From Bacteroidia bacterium (lineage in GTDB: Bacteria > Bacteroidota > Bacteroidia > Flavobacteriales > Flavobacteriaceae), in assembly GCA_018679315.1 (NCBI GenBank), contig JAHHLF010000050.1:1-5874 (forward strand): a stretch of DNA of 5,874 nucleotides. Direction: 5' to 3'. A program made the position numbers and the translations under genes. This document shows positions 1 to 5,874 of this stretch, one piece after another; within the stretch, counting starts at the first letter, position 1, and every line of letters starts with the position of its first letter. The notes beneath the pieces are model-generated. The model made no database searches and was not told the DNA's origin. It saw only the letters and a list, made by a program, of their open reading frames with translations.

Positions 1-50
1 TGATTGTATTCCTAAGTTGTGAAGAGAAACCGAGTGGCGAAAAGGTTGAT

Positions 51-87
51 AAAAAAAGGCCCACCGAAAAACGGGGGGCCTTTTTTT
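51..87 (-). terminator. Bidirectional intrinsic terminator at the end of the nqr cluster
   Basis: Arms 51-66 and 72-87 are inverted repeats of 16 bases with a single mismatch (A63 against G75), separated by an AAAAA loop at 67-71. The GC-rich core (GGCCCACCG against CGGGGGGCC) is flanked by seven A on one side and seven T on the other. It therefore reads as stem plus U-tract on either strand. On the minus strand it begins 20 bases after the nqrF stop and should end the nqr transcript. The symmetry suggests it could also stop a convergent plus-strand transcript entering from the left, although no such gene is visible in the 50 bases available. Confidence 0.93.
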
Positions 88-106
88 ATTTCTATTCTTT
101 AGAATT

Positions 107-1411
107 TTATCCTCCGAAATCATCAAATCGGATATGTTCATCCGGGATTCCAAAGTCTTCTCCCATTTTCTGGACGGCCTTATTCATCAATGGGGGCCCA
201 CAGAAATACAGTTCAATATCTTCAGGGGAATCATGGTGTTCCAAATAATTATCGATCACACAATTATGGATAAACCCAACAAAGCCATCCCCGGGGGCAT
301 CAATATCTTCCTTGATCTTCCAGTTATCTACATCCAATGGCTCAGACAGGGCCATATAAAATTTAAAGTTTGGGAATTCTTCTTCCAAGGATTTGAAATG
401 ATCTATATAGAACAATTCGCGCTTCGATCTACCTCCGTACCAGAACGTCACCTTACGGTTTGTTTGTAAGGTTTTGAAAAGGTGGTATAGATGTGAGCGC
501 ATCGGTGCCATTCCCGCACCACCCCCAACATACAACATTTCGGAGTCTGATTCATTGATGAAAAATTCTCCATAAGGTCCTGAAATAGTGACTTTATCAC
601 CCGGTTTCTGGGCAAAAATGTAAGATGAAGCCACACCCGGATTTACATCCATCCATGAATTCTTAGAACGATCCCATGGTGGGGTTGCGATCCGCACATT
701 TAGCATGATCTCTTTGCCTTCAGCAGGATAAGAAGCCATAGAATAGGCACGCTCAACGGTATCTGTATTCTTCATCACCAAGGGCCAGAGGTTGAATTTA
801 TCCCATTCTGTCTGGAATTTATCCGGTGTCTCATGCTCCTTAGGATGTGCAGTGATGTCAATGTCCTTGTATGGAATCTCACAAGGTGGGATCTCGATCT
901 GGATATAGCCACCTGCTTTATAATTCATTTCTTCAGGGATCTCCACGACAAACTCCTTTATAAAAGAAGCCACATTGTAGTTTCTTACGACAGTCGCCTC
1001 CCACTTCTTTATACCAAATACCTCTTCAGGTATGGTGATATTCATGTCCTGTTTTACCTTGACCTGGCAAGCGAGTCGGGCGCCTTCATTCAATTCGCGT
1101 TTCGAAAAATGCGGGGTTTCCGTAGGCAGTGCTTCACCTCCACCTTCCAGGACGTGACATTCACATTGTATGCAGGTACCTCCTCCTCCACACGCGGAAG
1201 GCAAAAAGATCTTTTGATTACCTAAAGTAGAAAGCAGTGAACTCCCTGAGGGTACTTGAATTTCTTTCTCGCCATTGATGGTAATGGTCACAGGGCCTGA
1301 TGGTGCCAGTTTTTCTTTGGTAAACAACAATAAGGCTACCAACATGAGCAAAAGGACCATAAAGGCCAAAACAGTGATCAGGATAGTACCAAGCGTGCTT
1401 GCTAAGATCAT
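107..1411 (-). CDS. nqrF: Na+-translocating NADH:quinone reductase subunit F, NADH dehydrogenase subunit
   Basis: NqrF oxidises NADH and feeds electrons into the complex. Domains in order: an N-terminal membrane anchor (about 7-30); a plant-type [2Fe-2S] ferredoxin domain with Cys74, Cys80, Cys83 and Cys115 (CX5CX2CX31C, as in V. cholerae); an FAD-binding barrel with RAYSMASYP (221-229); and an NADH-binding domain with GGGAGMAPMRSH (296-307), WYGGRSKRE (324-332) and CGPPLMN (404-410). It ends in the family's DDFGG, whose Phe is near the flavin. At 434 residues it is about 26 longer than V. cholerae NqrF (408). The extra length falls in three loops: about 185-200, 246-258 and 364-376. The start ATG overlaps the nqrE stop by four bases and has no clear ribosome-binding site, so termination-reinitiation is likely. 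It is the last gene before the terminator. Confidence 0.98.
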   Translation of the reverse strand: MILASTLGTILITVLAFMVLLLMLVALLLFTKEKLAPSGPVTITINGEKEIQVPSGSSLLSTLGNQKIFLPSACGGGGTCIQCECHVLEGGGEALPTETPHFSKRELNEGARLACQVKVKQDMNITIPEEVFGIKKWEATVVRNYNVASFIKEFVVEIPEEMNYKAGGYIQIEIPPCEIPYKDIDITAHPKEHETPDKFQTEWDKFNLWPLVMKNTDTVERAYSMASYPAEGKEIMLNVRIATPPWDRSKNSWMDVNPGVASSYIFAQKPGDKVTISGPYGEFFINESDSEMLYVGGGAGMAPMRSHLYHLFKTLQTNRKVTFWYGGRSKRELFYIDHFKSLEEEFPNFKFYMALSEPLDVDNWKIKEDIDAPGDGFVGFIHNCVIDNYLEHHDSPEDIELYFCGPPLMNKAVQKMGEDFGIPDEHIRFDDFGG

Positions 1412-2175
1412 TCGTTCGTATTTATATCGGTGTATGAAACAGCATTCGAAGCCATTTCATCTTTTTTCTTTTTCTCTTCTTCTTTTTTGATCTCCTCTTT
1501 TTTGATCTCCTCTTTTTTAGCCGTAGTCTCTTCTAAAGGGACTACAGAATCTCCTCCTCCAGTTAGCATACCCCCGAAACTTTGAAAGCCAATACCCATT
1601 AATCCTGTAATAATGAATGTGATCCCAAGGCCTCGAAGAGGAGCAGGTACATTGGAATAACGTATCTTTTCACGGATCGCTGCGATCGCTAAAATTGCCA
1701 GGAACCAACCTATTCCGGAACTAATTCCATAGTTAAGTGCCAATCCGAAAGTGGCTATCTCACGCGATTGCATAAAAAGGGAACCACCCAGGATAGCACA
1801 GTTTACAGCAATAAGCGGTAAGAAGATCCCGAGGGAATTATACAACGCCGGTGAAAATTTTTCGACAACGATCTCCACTAATTGAACCATGGTGGCAATC
1901 GTGGCTATGAAAAGGATAAAAGACAAGAAGCCAAGGTCATAATCGGCATACTCTGGTCCCAGCCATACTAAAGCTCCATCGCGGAGCAAATACTGATCCA
2001 GCAACCAGTTAAGAGGAACGGTCACGGCCAATACAAAAATTACGGCGGCGCCAAGGCCAACCGCTGTTGCTACTTTCTTTGAGACCGCAAGATAGGAGCA
2101 CATCCCAAGGAAGACAGCAAAAACCATGTTGTCTATAAAGATCGATTTAAAAAATAACTCTAAATGCTCTAACAT
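1408..2175 (-). CDS. nqrE: Na+-translocating NADH:quinone reductase subunit E, with long charged C-terminal tail
   Basis: NqrE is the membrane partner of NqrD in holding the intramembrane iron-sulfur centre. Residues 1-205 align with the standard family: SIFIDNMVFAVFLGMCSYLA (11-30) carries Cys26, and LIAVNCAILGG carries Cys126. Six hydrophobic segments and IREKIRYSNVPAPLRGLGI (167-185) are also present. The family is usually about 200 residues, but this product has 255. The extra 50 form a hydrophilic tail with a Lys/Glu block (220-240) encoded over a 15-base tandem repeat. I recall extended NqrE C-termini in other flavobacteria, so the tail is probably lineage-typical and not an error. Its role is unknown. 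The ATG is six bases after the nqrD stop with AAGAGACT before it, the best ribosome-binding-like sequence in the cluster. The stop TGA overlaps the nqrF start as ATGA. Confidence 0.97.
   Translation of the reverse strand: MLEHLELFFKSIFIDNMVFAVFLGMCSYLAVSKKVATAVGLGAAVIFVLAVTVPLNWLLDQYLLRDGALVWLGPEYADYDLGFLSFILFIATIATMVQLVEIVVEKFSPALYNSLGIFLPLIAVNCAILGGSLFMQSREIATFGLALNYGISSGIGWFLAILAIAAIREKIRYSNVPAPLRGLGITFIITGLMGIGFQSFGGMLTGGGDSVVPLEETTAKKEEIKKEEIKKEEEKKKKDEMASNAVSYTDINTNE
1481..1518 (-). repeat. 15-base in-frame tandem repeat in the nqrE tail
   Basis: The unit TCTTTTTTGATCTCC (plus strand) occurs twice without mismatch at 1481-1495 and 1496-1510. The first eight bases repeat a third time at 1511-1518, giving about 2.5 copies. 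On the coding strand the unit encodes KKEEI, giving KKEEIKKEEIKKEEE. The unit is a multiple of three, so changes in copy number would lengthen or shorten the tail without a frameshift. The repeat sits in a longer purine-rich coding-strand tract (about 1460-1518) with several runs of five or six A. Confidence 0.9.
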
Positions 2176-2181
2176 AGTCTC

Positions 2182-2829
2182 TTAGTTTTCTTCGATTAGT
2201 GCCCGGTTCTTGGAGCGTTGGAACCAAATGATAATCCCTACCACGATCAATGCCGCCGGAGGGATAATCATAAAACCATTATTCTCATAGCCGCTAGCGT
2301 AAAGCCCTGTTTTTGCAACAGGATCGCCTAAGACTTTAAAACCGAACAGCGTCCCTGAACCCAGTAGTTCTCTGAAGAACCCAACTATGATCAGGATAAC
2401 ACCATATCCTAAGGAATTACCGATCCCATCAAGAAATGCTTTCCAGGGTCCGTTGCCCAATGCAAACGCTTCAAACCGACCCATAATAATACAGTTGGTT
2501 ATGATCAAGCCTACAAATACAGACAAGGTTTTGCTGAGTTCATAGGCAAAAGCCTTCAGCACCTGATCTACAATGATCACCAGTGTTGCAACAACGATCA
2601 ACTGAACGATGATCCGGATCTTGTTGGGGATCATATTACGCATTAATGAGATCACAACATTTCCCACGCCCAATACAAAAAGTACAGATATGGCCATCAC
2701 AACGGAAGCTTTGAGTTCAGCTGTTATTGCAAGTGCCGAACAAATTCCCAATACCTGGATGGTAATTGGATTATTGTCCGCCAGGGGATCAAGGATCAGG
2801 TTGGTATCTTTCTTTGAAAGTAAAGCCAT
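2182..2829 (-). CDS. nqrD: Na+-translocating NADH:quinone reductase subunit D
   Basis: NqrD is an integral inner-membrane subunit. Together with NqrE it forms a pseudo-symmetric pair whose four cysteines hold an iron-sulfur centre in the middle of the membrane. The 215 residues fit the family (about 210). Both expected cysteines are present: Cys30 in QVLGICSALA and Cys113 in LIITNCIIMGR. Six hydrophobic segments are visible. DNNPITIQVLG (18-28), VRIIVQ-like IRIIVQ (71-76), DGIGN (134-138) and GFFRELLGSGTLFG (150-163) match the family closely. The start is the ATG just after the nqrC stop (coding strand TAAGATG). The TAA stop is six bases before nqrE. RnfE is the related paralogue, and its operon partners are absent. 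Confidence 0.98.
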   Translation of the reverse strand: MALLSKKDTNLILDPLADNNPITIQVLGICSALAITAELKASVVMAISVLFVLGVGNVVISLMRNMIPNKIRIIVQLIVVATLVIIVDQVLKAFAYELSKTLSVFVGLIITNCIIMGRFEAFALGNGPWKAFLDGIGNSLGYGVILIIVGFFRELLGSGTLFGFKVLGDPVAKTGLYASGYENNGFMIIPPAALIVVGIIIWFQRSKNRALIEEN

Positions 2830-2830
2830 C

Positions 2831-3580
2831 TTAATTTGATCTGATTGATTCGAAATAATTTCTATAAAGGTTGACGCTCTCTCTGATCATTGCCGACACC
2901 CCGTTTCCGGTAATGGTGGCACCAGCAAGGGCGTCTACTTCATTGTCGTCTTTTATATTATTCAAAGGATCGTTATTTCCTTTGACAACTGCGATACCAA
3001 CATATCGTTCCCCATCGAGGATCTGCTCTCCGATGAAATCGTCCATGAAATAGCGCATTTTAATATTCGCTCCTAAACCAGGAGTTTCCTGCTTGTGGTC
3101 AAAATAGATGCCTTGCACGATCAATTGCTCATCTACTGCAACAAAACCCCAAATAGCATCCCATAAGCCTTTGCCATGCATTGGGATGATATGGTATTTT
3201 TTACCGTCCTTTTCACCGATAAAAACCGGAAGTCGCGCCGGATTCCCTCGCTTTAAGGCATCCAGCTGCTTTTTCATATCGATCAGGTAAGCTTCATCAT
3301 CGGTAGTTATCTCTCCTCCACTAATGACTAATTGCTCTTTTATGTAATCTGTAAAGACAGATTCGACTTCAGTAGTGGGGATAAAATTCACACTTCCTTC
3401 GCCTTCATTCTCATTTACGCCCATGGCGTAAAGGATGTTTTGCTGCTTTTCAAAACGCTCATTTTCCTCAATACGAGGTTTTAACCCGGTTGCCAGGTAA
3501 GCGAGTAAGGAACCAACTACGATCACCATAATACAGGCGAACAAGACGGTGTACACATTTTTTTCTGTATTCAAAGCCAT
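2831..3580 (-). CDS. nqrC: Na+-translocating NADH:quinone reductase subunit C, covalent FMN carrier
   Basis: NqrC carries an FMN bound through a phosphoester to a threonine and relays electrons between the NqrD/E iron-sulfur centre and NqrB. The 249-residue product has one N-terminal membrane helix (about 9-32) and then a periplasmic FMN-binding domain. The attachment motif DALAGATIT lies at 216-224, and Thr222 is the expected FMN site (V. cholerae Thr225). Ala219 replaces the commoner Ser before Gly-Ala-Thr. ETPGLGA (165-171) and the GKGLWDAIWGFVAVD segment (136-150) are further family signatures. The FMN would be added by an ApbE-type flavin transferase, whose gene is not in this window. 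The ATG lies two bases after the nqrB stop and the TAA stop one base before nqrD. There is no obvious Shine-Dalgarno, so translation is probably coupled. RnfG is the nearest alternative, but the operon context excludes it. Confidence 0.97.
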   Translation of the reverse strand: MALNTEKNVYTVLFACIMVIVVGSLLAYLATGLKPRIEENERFEKQQNILYAMGVNENEGEGSVNFIPTTEVESVFTDYIKEQLVISGGEITTDDEAYLIDMKKQLDALKRGNPARLPVFIGEKDGKKYHIIPMHGKGLWDAIWGFVAVDEQLIVQGIYFDHKQETPGLGANIKMRYFMDDFIGEQILDGERYVGIAVVKGNNDPLNNIKDDNEVDALAGATITGNGVSAMIRESVNLYRNYFESIRSN

Positions 3581-3582
3581 AA

Positions 3583-4863
3583 CTAAACCGTTTCTGCTTC
3601 TAATTCTTCTGCTGCAGCTGTCGGAGCATAGATCCGTGCCTGCTTCATTCGTTTCATGCGTCTTCGGACATTTCCGCGGATCACATAATGATCAATAGTT
3701 GGTGCAAAGACGTTCATCAGGAGAATCGCCAGGAAGACACCTTCTGGATAAGCCGGGTTAAATACCCGGATCATGACGGATAAAAACCCGATCAGGAAAC
3801 CATAGATCCATTTCCCTCTATTTGTCTGCGACCCCGTAACCGGATCTGTCGCCATAAATACAATACCAAATGCAAGTCCGCCCACGATGAGGTGCTTCCA
3901 GAAATCGAAACTCATCAAGCCGTAAAAATTACTACTTTCTGAAATGATACCAGCGTCAGCCACACCATTAAAGATCAAGCCCATTACGAGAGAGCCGATA
4001 ACCGCACTAACCATAATACGCCAACTGGCGATCTTACTAAATACAAGGAATAAGCCCCCTAATAGGCATAAAAAGGCAGATGTTTCCCCTATCGATCCCG
4101 GTATAAAGCCGAAGAACATATCAGATATACTGTAGACGCCTTCTACACTATTATTTTGTGCTAAATATCCCAAAATAGTTTCGCCGGAAATGGCATCAGC
4201 TGTCCCGGTACGCTCCATGGCCTGATGTACCCAAACCTTATCACCGCTCATCCATGTAGGATATGCAAAGAACAGGAAAGCGCGTATGGTCAATGCCGGG
4301 TTCAGGATGTTCATTCCTGTACCGCCAAATACCTCTTTCCCGATAACCACTCCAAATACTATGGCAACAGCCAGCATCCACAAGGGCGTATCAACAGGAA
4401 CGATCAATGGGACAAGCATTCCCGTTACCAGGTATCCCTCTTCCACTTCATGCCCTTTGATCACGGCAAATATAAATTCAATCAGTAATCCAACGCCATA
4501 GGATACAATTAGAATGGGAAGGATTAATATCAGGCCTAACCAGAAATTTTCAGCAGTAAAGAAGTTTCCAAAAAGCGATAATTCCCTCGATACACCGGCG
4601 GCGGCATCAATAGCTGCAAAATGCTGATAGCCCGTATTGAACATGGAAAAGATCAATATGGGGATCAATGACATGATCACCGTATTCATCGTACGCTTTA
4701 AATCGTCCGCTCCTCGTACATGGGAACCATTGTGTGTGGTTTCATCCGGAGAAAACAAAAAGGTGTGAAATGCATTAAAAGCCGGAGCCATCTTTTTACC
4801 GCGCATTTGATGCTTGATAATGTGAAGCCGCTTTTTAAATGTCAATCGTTTATCTCTGCTCAT
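3583..4863 (-). CDS. nqrB: Na+-translocating NADH:quinone reductase subunit B
   Basis: NqrB is a large inner-membrane subunit that carries covalent FMN and, from work on the V. cholerae enzyme, riboflavin. It is the main membrane part of the Na+ pump and quinone site. The 426 residues (V. cholerae about 415) start with a basic amphipathic region (1-55, with SHVRGADDLKR near 47-57). About ten hydrophobic segments follow. Conserved blocks include KEVFGGTGMNILNPAL (176-191), IPGSIGE (254-260), MATDPVTGSQTNRGKWIYG (337-355) and NPAYPEG (369-375). The FMN attachment region is DAISGETILG (223-232). Thr229 is the expected acceptor, but the residue before it is Glu, not the usual Ala. A basic, then acidic, C-terminal tail (398-426) follows the last membrane helix. 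ATG is chosen because it sits one base after the nqrA stop. A TAG stop lies two bases before nqrC. No strong Shine-Dalgarno is seen, as is common in Bacteroidota. Confidence 0.97.
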   Translation of the reverse strand: MSRDKRLTFKKRLHIIKHQMRGKKMAPAFNAFHTFLFSPDETTHNGSHVRGADDLKRTMNTVIMSLIPILIFSMFNTGYQHFAAIDAAAGVSRELSLFGNFFTAENFWLGLILILPILIVSYGVGLLIEFIFAVIKGHEVEEGYLVTGMLVPLIVPVDTPLWMLAVAIVFGVVIGKEVFGGTGMNILNPALTIRAFLFFAYPTWMSGDKVWVHQAMERTGTADAISGETILGYLAQNNSVEGVYSISDMFFGFIPGSIGETSAFLCLLGGLFLVFSKIASWRIMVSAVIGSLVMGLIFNGVADAGIISESSNFYGLMSFDFWKHLIVGGLAFGIVFMATDPVTGSQTNRGKWIYGFLIGFLSVMIRVFNPAYPEGVFLAILLMNVFAPTIDHYVIRGNVRRRMKRMKQARIYAPTAAAEELEAETV

Positions 4864-4864
4864 A

Positions 4865-5874
4865 TTAGCCTATTTCTTTATGTAACAGATCCAGCCCTTC
4901 TCGGATGATCTGTTGATGGGGTTGTTTAGAGATGCACACAAATTCTGTGAGTGAAAAATCCTCAGGGATCACTTCATATAAACCTAGCTGCTCCATTTCA
5001 TCGAGGTCTTTCACCATGCACGCTTTAAGCAATTGCAATGGATAGATATCCAGTGGGAAAACTTTCTCATACATGCCTGTCACTACAAAGGCACGGTGTT
5101 CCCCATTGGTATTGGTATCCAAATCGTATTTCTTTTTCGGCTGCATCCATGAAAATGTAAGGGCCCGTGTAGCCGAAACTTTGTTGAAAACAGGTTTATT
5201 CCAGCCAAACAGCTCATAATCATCTCCTTCCGGAATGCAACTCACTGTATTGTTATAGAATCCAAGATGGCCATCCTGCTTGCTCCTTAAGCCTGTCAGG
5301 ACATCGCCATTGATCACTCTGAAACGCTTTATATTGACACCACTGCCATAAAGGAAAGTAGCTATTTCTGCTCCTATTTTAGTCGTAAAATACTTGGGAT
5401 TCTTAACAGCTGAACCCACTAGTGCAATAAGGCGTTCCGGGTTAAAAATACCGCTAAGAAGGCATTCTCCTATACTAACCAGGTCTTGTGGACTCAACGT
5501 CCAAACCAATTCTCCCTTGTTAATAGGATCTATTTTGTTGATCTGAGTTCCCACAAGTCCGGCAGGATGAGGGCCGCTTACCTTATGTATCTTAACACCA
5601 GTTAGCTGGGCCATGGGAGAATTTCCCTTCTTCCCAATCGATACATGAACGTCTCCGGGTGTAAGTTTACCTAGTGCAGTTACCGCAGTCTGAATTGCTT
5701 TTTCCTTTCCGTGCAGCACATAATCAGCATCGGCTGCCAGGGGTGCTGTGGTGTACCCAGAGATGAAAATAGACTTTGGTGTAGTTTCCGGATTGGCAAT
5801 AAAATCGTACGGGCGTTGCTTGATAAAAGGCCAGCAGCCCGTTTTAAGTAAATACGATTTGATCTCTTCTGCAC
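4865..5874 (-). CDS. nqrA: Na+-translocating NADH:quinone reductase subunit A (5' end outside window)
   Basis: NqrA is the cytoplasmic-side peripheral subunit of Na+-NQR and contributes to the quinone/inhibitor site. The frame stays open to the window edge, so 335 C-terminal residues are visible and roughly 110 N-terminal ones are missing (V. cholerae NqrA is about 446 residues). The apparent start at 5719 is an internal GTG. Upstream of it the same frame reads AEEIKSYLLKTGCWPFIKQR and then PLAADADY, matching the family's conserved W...RP segment and PLAA stretch. Further family signatures are SGPHPAG followed by INKIDPINKGELVW, and VKNPKY. No CxxCxxC iron-sulfur motifs are present, which separates it from RnfC. 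The TAA stop lies one base before the nqrB start, so the two genes are co-translated. The promoter and true start lie beyond the window. Identification is secure and no frameshift is seen. Confidence 0.97.
   Translation of the reverse strand, partial: AEEIKSYLLKTGCWPFIKQRPYDFIANPETTPKSIFISGYTTAPLAADADYVLHGKEKAIQTAVTALGKLTPGDVHVSIGKKGNSPMAQLTGVKIHKVSGPHPAGLVGTQINKIDPINKGELVWTLSPQDLVSIGECLLSGIFNPERLIALVGSAVKNPKYFTTKIGAEIATFLYGSGVNIKRFRVINGDVLTGLRSKQDGHLGFYNNTVSCIPEGDDYELFGWNKPVFNKVSATRALTFSWMQPKKKYDLDTNTNGEHRAFVVTGMYEKVFPLDIYPLQLLKACMVKDLDEMEQLGLYEVIPEDFSLTEFVCISKQPHQQIIREGLDLLHKEIG

Noticed and set aside
1..50. Possible end of a convergent plus-strand gene (stops in other frames at 1-3, 13-15 and 20-22) or promoter of a minus-strand gene to the left.
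   Set aside because: Fifty bases are too few to recognise a protein, and I see no flavobacterial-type TTTG / TAnnTTTG promoter on either strand.
3..245. Plus-strand open frame from the window edge starting IVFLSCEEKPSGEKVDKK, which resembles a lipoprotein signal with a lipobox cysteine.
   Set aside because: Any start lies outside the window, and the frame runs through the terminator hairpin and then antisense to nqrF before stopping. The lipobox resemblance rests on a few residues and may be chance. Sequence to the left would settle it.
134..469. 111-residue plus-strand reading frame opposite nqrF.
   Set aside because: It is the complement of a well-conserved gene, has no visible domain or ribosome-binding site, and is explained as a shadow.
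833..1225. 130-residue plus-strand reading frame opposite the nqrF ferredoxin region.
   Set aside because: It lies fully antisense to conserved NqrF codons including the [2Fe-2S] cysteines and shows no independent signal.
2612..2624. Short palindrome GATCCGGATC inside nqrD.
   Set aside because: It is only 10 bases, lies in conserved coding sequence, and such palindromes occur by chance.
2182..4863. Possibility that the membrane genes belong to an RNF complex and not NQR.
   Set aside because: The gene order A-B-C-D-E-F, the NqrF ferredoxin-FAD-NADH architecture and the lack of RnfB/RnfC iron-sulfur motifs all indicate NQR.
5680..5874. Separate 64-residue minus-strand reading frame upstream of the NqrA frame, suggesting an nqrA frameshift or new small gene.
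   Set aside because: The true NqrA frame stays open past 5719 to the window edge and reads recognisable NqrA sequence, so there is no frameshift. The other frame is out of phase and has no family features.

Overview
The window holds one minus-strand gene cluster that encodes the sodium-pumping NADH:ubiquinone/menaquinone oxidoreductase (Na+-NQR). On the coding strand the order is nqrA (5' end cut off by the window), nqrB, nqrC, nqrD, nqrE, nqrF. An intrinsic terminator follows nqrF. Coding sequence fills about 98% of the window, and no unrelated gene can be supported.

The organism is most likely a member of Bacteroidota, probably a marine Flavobacteriia. This is an inference from moderate-to-low GC, poor or absent Shine-Dalgarno sequences, the long charged C-terminal tail on NqrE, and subunit sequences that match the flavobacterial style of NqrA-F as I recall it. 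I cannot name a genus.

Layout, right to left on the plus coordinates: nqrA 5874-4865, nqrB 4863-3583, nqrC 3580-2831, nqrD 2829-2182, nqrE 2175-1408, nqrF 1411-107, and a near-perfect, bidirectional hairpin terminator at 51-87. The gaps are 1, 2, 1 and 6 bases, and nqrE overlaps nqrF by 4 bases (ATGA). The six genes are therefore almost certainly one transcript with translational coupling. The promoter lies outside the window, upstream of nqrA.

In the complex, NqrF takes electrons from NADH through FAD to a [2Fe-2S] cluster. They pass to an iron-sulfur centre held by cysteines of NqrD and NqrE, then to covalent FMN on NqrC and NqrB, then to riboflavin and quinone at NqrB/NqrA, with Na+ export. 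The key residues of each step are visible, with one oddity: the NqrB FMN-attachment motif reads SGET, not the usual SGAT. NqrE also carries a lysine/glutamate-rich tail built on a 15-base tandem repeat.

This is a known respiratory system and I see no sign of a previously undescribed system. The most useful second looks are the NqrB motif, the NqrE tail and the three loop insertions in NqrF.
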